Shown: in pieces, positions 37,053 to 40,707 of the stretch | Layout: the number at the start of each line of letters is the position of its first letter | Position numbering within the stretch: position 1 is the stretch's first letter | Assembly (NCBI GenBank): GCA_002470515.1 | Contig: DKML01000023.1 | Location: 1-40,707, forward strand | Reading direction: 5' to 3' | Length of the DNA stretch: 40,707 nt | Origin: Proteobacteria bacterium UBA7415 | Lineage (GTDB): Bacteria > Pseudomonadota > Gammaproteobacteria > Arenicellales > Arenicellaceae | Notes under the pieces: model-generated | Databases searched by the model: none | What the model saw: only the letters and a program-made list of their open reading frames with translations | What the model was told of the DNA's origin: nothing | Program-made: the position numbers and the translations under genes

Positions 37053-38588
37053 CTACGCTTTTCTTCTAGACCGTATAAATTTCATTAGCATCGGGACAAT
37101 TAGTAGCATCAAGCTGAGATAAATCACCCATTCACCTAACGCGCGGTACCACGTTTCGCCGGTACGGGGTTGCACATCACCACTTAGTGTCGCCGACACA
37201 AACTGTTTGGTCTGGGTGATTATTTTACCCCGGTGATCTATCAATACTGATGGTCCAGTATTGGCACTTCTAACTAGTGGCAAAGCCAATTCCTTAGCTC
37301 TCATCTGCGCCATTTGTAGACGCTGGTGCGGTGCAAATGAATCACCAAACCAAGCATCTTCGCTGATATTAACCAACACCGTTGCGTCTCGCGTATGAAC
37401 GCGATGCTCTTCGGAAAAAGCATCTTCGTAACAAATCGACAAGCCAAGCTTAAGAGTGTTGCCACATTCAAGTGTTTGAACCTGCTGCCAAGACGTAAAA
37501 TCACTCATCGGCAACTGTAGGTAATCAATAACCCACTGAAACAGAAACCTCAGCGGAAGATACTCGCCAAATGGTACGAGATGACGTTTACGATACACTT
37601 GCGGTTCAGAACTAGACGCTCCACCACAATGCAACACCGCCGCATTGTAGTCGTCTACTCGGTCTTGCTCTCCTATATGACGCTCAACCAAACCGGTTAA
37701 TAAAGCCGCATTCTTTGGACGTACAGCAGACCAAAACGCCGCATCGGTTTGTGACAACAGTACCGGCAACGCTGTTTCTGGCCAAACGATTAAGTCCAAT
37801 GATTGCTTTTCAAGTAACTCAGTATTTCGCTGCACTAAGCCAGCTATAACATCATTACGATACGCAGGCCCCCACTTACGTTCAATGGGCGTGTTCGGTT
37901 GAACGACTCCAATATGAAGAGGTTCACCAGAATTTTCTCCCCAAGGGCTTTGTGCCGAATACAAGCTTAGACTCAACACCACCGCCAGTGCAATAACTGC
38001 GACTGCCGCGCGCTTCAACAACGCAATTTGAGACTGTACAAAGAGCACTACTAAACAAGATGCCAGTAGAGCGATTGCTAGGGAAATAAGATATATACCC
38101 CCCACAGGCGCTAGCTCAAACAGTAACGTATCCGTTTGTGAGTAACCAATATCCAACCAGGGAAACCCAGTAAGCACCCAACTCTTACACCACTCAAACA
38201 CGACCCAACTTGGCGCAAACAACGCGAGTCGCTGTAGGCTCTTACGTGAGGTTATGAAGGCAAGAGCAAGCCCGCTAAAACCAACGAAAACCCCGACGAG
38301 CGAGCTAAAGCCAAGTACAGCAATGCCGCCCATCCAAAGTGGCATTCCGCCATACACAGCTAAAGAGTTGTACACCCAGGACGTGCCAACTAGATACGTA
38401 CCTAGACCAAACGCAAAGCCTCGCGTGAATGCCTGGCGTGGAGTCGCATCGTACCAACTCCAACAAAGCGCCGCCAAGGTGAGAAATAAAAGATACGAAT
38501 AGCCGAACGGCGCGAATGCTAAAACTGATAAAGCACCAAGAACCAAGCACAGAAGTAGTTGCCAGCGATGGGTGAGAAATGAGCGCAT
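37053..38588 (-). CDS. lnt: Apolipoprotein N-acyltransferase
   Basis: Lnt adds the third acyl chain to the N-terminal cysteine of lipoproteins in the inner membrane. About six N-terminal membrane segments precede a nitrilase-fold periplasmic domain. The catalytic triad is visible: Glu271 in WPETALP, Lys334 in RKRHLVPFGEY and Cys386 in SICYEDAF. I start at the ATG at 38588 (MRSFLTHRWQ); a TTG four codons upstream is open. The usual partner gene corC/ybeX is not adjacent. The product prepares substrates for the Lol system, which includes lolB in this window. Confidence 0.97.
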   Translation of the reverse strand: MRSFLTHRWQLLLCLVLGALSVLAFAPFGYSYLLFLTLAALCWSWYDATPRQAFTRGFAFGLGTYLVGTSWVYNSLAVYGGMPLWMGGIAVLGFSSLVGVFVGFSGLALAFITSRKSLQRLALFAPSWVVFEWCKSWVLTGFPWLDIGYSQTDTLLFELAPVGGIYLISLAIALLASCLVVLFVQSQIALLKRAAVAVIALAVVLSLSLYSAQSPWGENSGEPLHIGVVQPNTPIERKWGPAYRNDVIAGLVQRNTELLEKQSLDLIVWPETALPVLLSQTDAAFWSAVRPKNAALLTGLVERHIGEQDRVDDYNAAVLHCGGASSSEPQVYRKRHLVPFGEYLPLRFLFQWVIDYLQLPMSDFTSWQQVQTLECGNTLKLGLSICYEDAFSEEHRVHTRDATVLVNISEDAWFGDSFAPHQRLQMAQMRAKELALPLVRSANTGPSVLIDHRGKIITQTKQFVSATLSGDVQPRTGETWYRALGEWVIYLSLMLLIVPMLMKFIRSRRKA

Positions 38589-38841
38589 GACTAGAACCAA
38601 AATTTATATTGTCGAGTAGATGGGAGTGTAACGAACTGGTTAGGTATTAATCCCGCAAGGCTTAATTATAAGGTGGAATGATGAATTTGAACTTACAAAA
38701 ACGGCCTAATATCGCCGATAGTACCGAGATTTGTATTATCGAGACTTTGTCTGTTGTTTGCTGCGAGTTCAGCCACTCAAGCTGGCAACAATAGGGGCCC
38801 CGTTTAGCTCTCTATCAATGACAATCCTTTATTACCTTCGT

Positions 38842-39942
38842 TTACAAATTAAAAGTTATAACTTTGCCGCTGGGTAGAGGCACAATAAAGAATGAAGGTT
38901 CTGCTTCTACGGAGCCCTCAAAAGCACCTATATCGCAGGCGGCTCCATCAGGGCGCACTTCCCCTCGCTGATCCAGGTTATTAATAGGCGCAGCTGCGCA
39001 AACATCATTATCTCCCGTATCAACTGCAGGGCTTCCAATGATCAGCGCATGGGTTTTGGTTTCGCCACCGTTATTTGCTAAAGGCGCTAAAATAGACAAC
39101 AAAGCGGTGGCCTGCGTGTTGCTGTGAGCGCTACCGCCAGTAGCGGTAATATCGGTTGAACTGGGTGTGAAATTATCAAAGGCTTGCGCATCGTTATGAC
39201 TGCTGTCGCCCAAGAGGTTGTTACTCGTGGTGAACGTCGAAGCGTCATTTCGTATCTCGTCAGCAGATGAACCATTGTTACCGGCAACAATACTGTTACT
39301 GAGGTTAACACTGCTGGCACAACGGGCGAAAATTCCGCCGCCACGTGAATCAGCAGAATTACCAGACACCGTGCTGTTACTGAGGGTAATACTGCTCTCC
39401 TTGGCGGAAATTCCACCGCCATAACTTCCACTTGAATTACCCGACACCGTGCTGTTACTGAGGGTAACACTGCTTTCATAGGCGTAAAATCCGCCGCCGC
39501 GCGAAGAAGCAGAATTAGCCGAGACTGTGCTGTTGCTCAGGTTCACACTGCTTGAAGCGGCGAAAATTCCGCCGCCTTTCGAAGAAGAATTACCCGACAC
39601 CCCGATGTTACTGAGGGTAACACTGCTTGACACGGCGTAAATTCCGCCGCCGTGGTAAGTAGCAGAATTACCCGACACCTTGCTGTTGCTCAGGTTCACA
39701 CTGCTTGAAGCGGCGAAAATACCGCCGCCGAAATTAGCAGAATTGCCCGACACCGTGCTATTACTGAGGGTAATGCTGCTTTCATTGGCGCGAATTCCGC
39801 CGCCGCCAGCAGCTGAATTGCCCGACACCGTGCTGTTATTGAGGGTAACACTGCTGTTTGTATAGGCGTGAATTCCGCCGCCGGTATTTGCCGTCCCGCC
39901 GGTAACAGTCAAACTGTTTAAACTGACGGTTGAACTGGTCAT
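38842..39942 (-). CDS. Beta-helix repeat protein, C-terminal part (frameshifted gene)
   Basis: Eight tandem units of about 25 residues (pattern [15 protein letters not shown]...GGGI) predict a right-handed beta-helix like those of the polymorphic outer-membrane and choice-of-anchor Q protein groups. After the repeats comes a domain with [14 protein letters not shown] and the anchor-like [29 protein letters not shown] stretch. The tail ends [12 protein letters not shown]. It has no signal peptide, and its frame is open upstream of the first Met. The matching N terminus is in the next minus-strand frame, so both parts come from one gene. Confidence 0.75.
   Translation of the reverse strand: MTSSTVSLNSLTVTGGTANTGGGIHAYTNSSVTLNNSTVSGNSAAGGGGIRANESSITLSNSTVSGNSANFGGGIFAASSSVNLSNSKVSGNSATYHGGGIYAVSSSVTLSNIGVSGNSSSKGGGIFAASSSVNLSNSTVSANSASSRGGGFYAYESSVTLSNSTVSGNSSGSYGGGISAKESSITLSNSTVSGNSADSRGGGIFARCASSVNLSNSIVAGNNGSSADEIRNDASTFTTSNNLLGDSSHNDAQAFDNFTPSSTDITATGGSAHSNTQATALLSILAPLANNGGETKTHALIIGSPAVDTGDNDVCAAAPINNLDQRGEVRPDGAACDIGAFEGSVEAEPSFFIVPLPSGKVITFNL
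39241..39855. repeat. 75-81-bp tandem repeat array in the beta-helix gene
   Basis: About eight degenerate copies encode the SS(V/I)(T/N)LSN(S)TVSGNS repeat. The most conserved DNA block codes for GVSGNS-type and NSTVSGNS segments and recurs every 75-81 bases. Such arrays are prone to copy-number change by recombination. Confidence 0.85.
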
Positions 39943-39977
39943 TCTAAAAACAAGACCTGTGTTATTCGCATCAAAGG

Positions 39978-40313
39978 TTAAGCTGGGTGTAGTGTACCTT
40001 GGCCAGTAATGGTTAAATCTATGGTGATGGTCGGTAACGAACTGGTCAGCGTAATCGTATTAGCGTTCGCCACTGGGAATACGCCAGAGTCAAAGGTAAT
40101 GACGTCAGTGCCAACCTCTCCCGCCACACAATTACTCGTGCCTGTGGCATTGTCGTTAGCTGAATAGATAGCTTGGCATAACGTACAGGTTTCTATCGTG
40201 CCTGCGTCGTCGCCAGTGTTAACTGAAATTGAGGCCGCATTGGCTGGCGCTAAGATTGCTTGGCCAATAGCCAGTGCTAAGCCAGTGCGTAAAAAAGGAT
40301 TGAGTGGCGGCAT
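39978..40313 (-). CDS. Beta-helix repeat protein, N-terminal part (frameshifted gene)
   Basis: This frame supplies the start of the same gene. An AGGAGT ribosome binding site precedes the ATG at 40313. The protein begins with a signal peptide ending ANA. It continues with the [17 protein letters not shown] motif typical of beta-helix proteins of this class (usually CTLREAI) and [13 protein letters not shown] before the frame ends. A one-base deletion near 39984-39998 would explain the break. Restoring one base joins GQGT to the downstream frame, reading ...[17 protein letters not shown]. Confidence 0.75.
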   Translation of the reverse strand: MPPLNPFLRTGLALAIGQAILAPANAASISVNTGDDAGTIETCTLCQAIYSANDNATGTSNCVAGEVGTDVITFDSGVFPVANANTITLTSSLPTITIDLTITGQGTLHPA

Positions 40314-40707
40314 CTTTCAGACTCCTTGATTCAAAATGAGTGAGTCGATAGCAGTTTGCGATCAACGGGTAACATCAGCGGGAAAGGTCAACTTAAGCAG
40401 CAAGATAACAATCACGCACAAGAAAAGTTATACGACGCAATCAATAGATCAGTATCACGAAGTGTTAAAACACTCAAAGAGGGAGGAATTGGAAGTAGTA
40501 AATGCAGCGCATACGATTTGCGCTTAAGGCAGGTGCGTTATTCTGACGCTCCTCGTACAACCCAATCAAAGAGGCTAGTGACAATACGCCTAATTATGAT
40601 TGGCGGATAGCAGTTTCGTCGCGACTCGCGCGTGAATGCCGCAAAATCACGTCAGATATTGCTCTAATGTCAAATGACCGTTCTGAGTACAGACTGTGTC
40701 AAAACTC
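40314..40707. other. Right-end non-coding region up to the IS end
   Basis: These 394 bases hold the ribosome binding site and presumably the promoter of the beta-helix gene, and end in an IS terminus. Two overlapping short plus-strand frames (40336-40527 and 40356-40610) have no signal, motif or start context that supports them, so I see no gene here. Confidence 0.5.
40690..40707. repeat. Insertion-sequence terminal inverted repeat (other end)
   Basis: CAGACTGTGTCAAAACTC closes the window. Its reverse complement matches bases 2-19 at the left edge in 17 of 18 positions. This orientation fits the left end of an IS copy that starts here and continues beyond the window. Confidence 0.5.

Noticed and set aside
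39241..39855. Regular repeats resembling a CRISPR array
   Set aside because: The repeats are degenerate, head to tail with no unique spacers, and translate cleanly into a beta-helix protein.
40336..40610. Two overlapping short plus-strand frames near the right end
   Set aside because: They overlap each other in different frames, lack start context and family features, and sit in the promoter region of the beta-helix gene.

Overview
The window looks like one contig of a Gammaproteobacterium chromosome, probably a marine lineage. The evidence is a set of conserved gammaproteobacterial blocks: lolB-ispE-tRNA-Gln-prs-rplY-pth-ychF, hemA-prfA-prmC, ibaG-grxD-murA-hisG-hisD, yrbG-type antiporter-kdsD-kdsC-lptC-lptA-lptB-rpoN-hpf-ptsN-rapZ-npr-EI, plus mgtE and lnt. 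HisG is the short form, which needs a HisZ partner that is not in the window. I cannot place the genus from sequence alone; Arenicellales or Granulosicoccaceae-like marine groups are a guess.

Layout. Positions 1-8646 (minus strand) carry a TPR protein, lolB, ispE, tRNA-Gln, prs, rplY, pth, ychF and a small exported protein. Positions 8928-15017 (plus) carry a divergent CstA-like membrane protein, hemA, prfA, prmC and a DUF455 ferritin-like protein. Positions 15039-19254 (minus) carry ibaG, grxD, murA, hisG and hisD. Position 19380 starts a small exported protein. Positions 19838-22823 (minus) carry a DUF4282 membrane protein, mlaC and a two-gene ABC-2 exporter, but no mlaF, mlaE, mlaD or mlaB. 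Positions 22920-33883 (plus) run from the CaCA antiporter through Kdo and LPS-export genes, rpoN, hibernation factor and a nitrogen-type PTS. mgtE follows. Then come three isolated items: a lasso-peptide B2/transglutaminase-like protein, a GspC N-terminal-like protein and lnt. The right end holds a beta-helix repeat protein split by an apparent one-base frameshift.

Most of the window is core envelope and translation biology. KdsD and KdsC make Kdo for lipid A, and LptA/B/C move LPS outward. Lnt and LolB finish and insert lipoproteins, MurA starts peptidoglycan, and MlaC carries phospholipid. HemA, PrfA, PrmC, Pth, L25, tRNA-Gln and HPF serve tRNA use and translation.

Both window edges carry the two ends of a near-identical inverted repeat (positions 1-19 and 40690-40707). 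It looks like the left and right termini of one insertion sequence family, so the contig probably stops at IS copies. I found no CRISPR array, phage, complete transposon or clear novel defence system. The best leads are the orphan lasso-B2-like gene, the mlaC locus without its transporter genes, the tandem repeat grown inside hisG, the degenerate CstA relative, the orphan PDZ-less GspC, and the frameshifted beta-helix gene.
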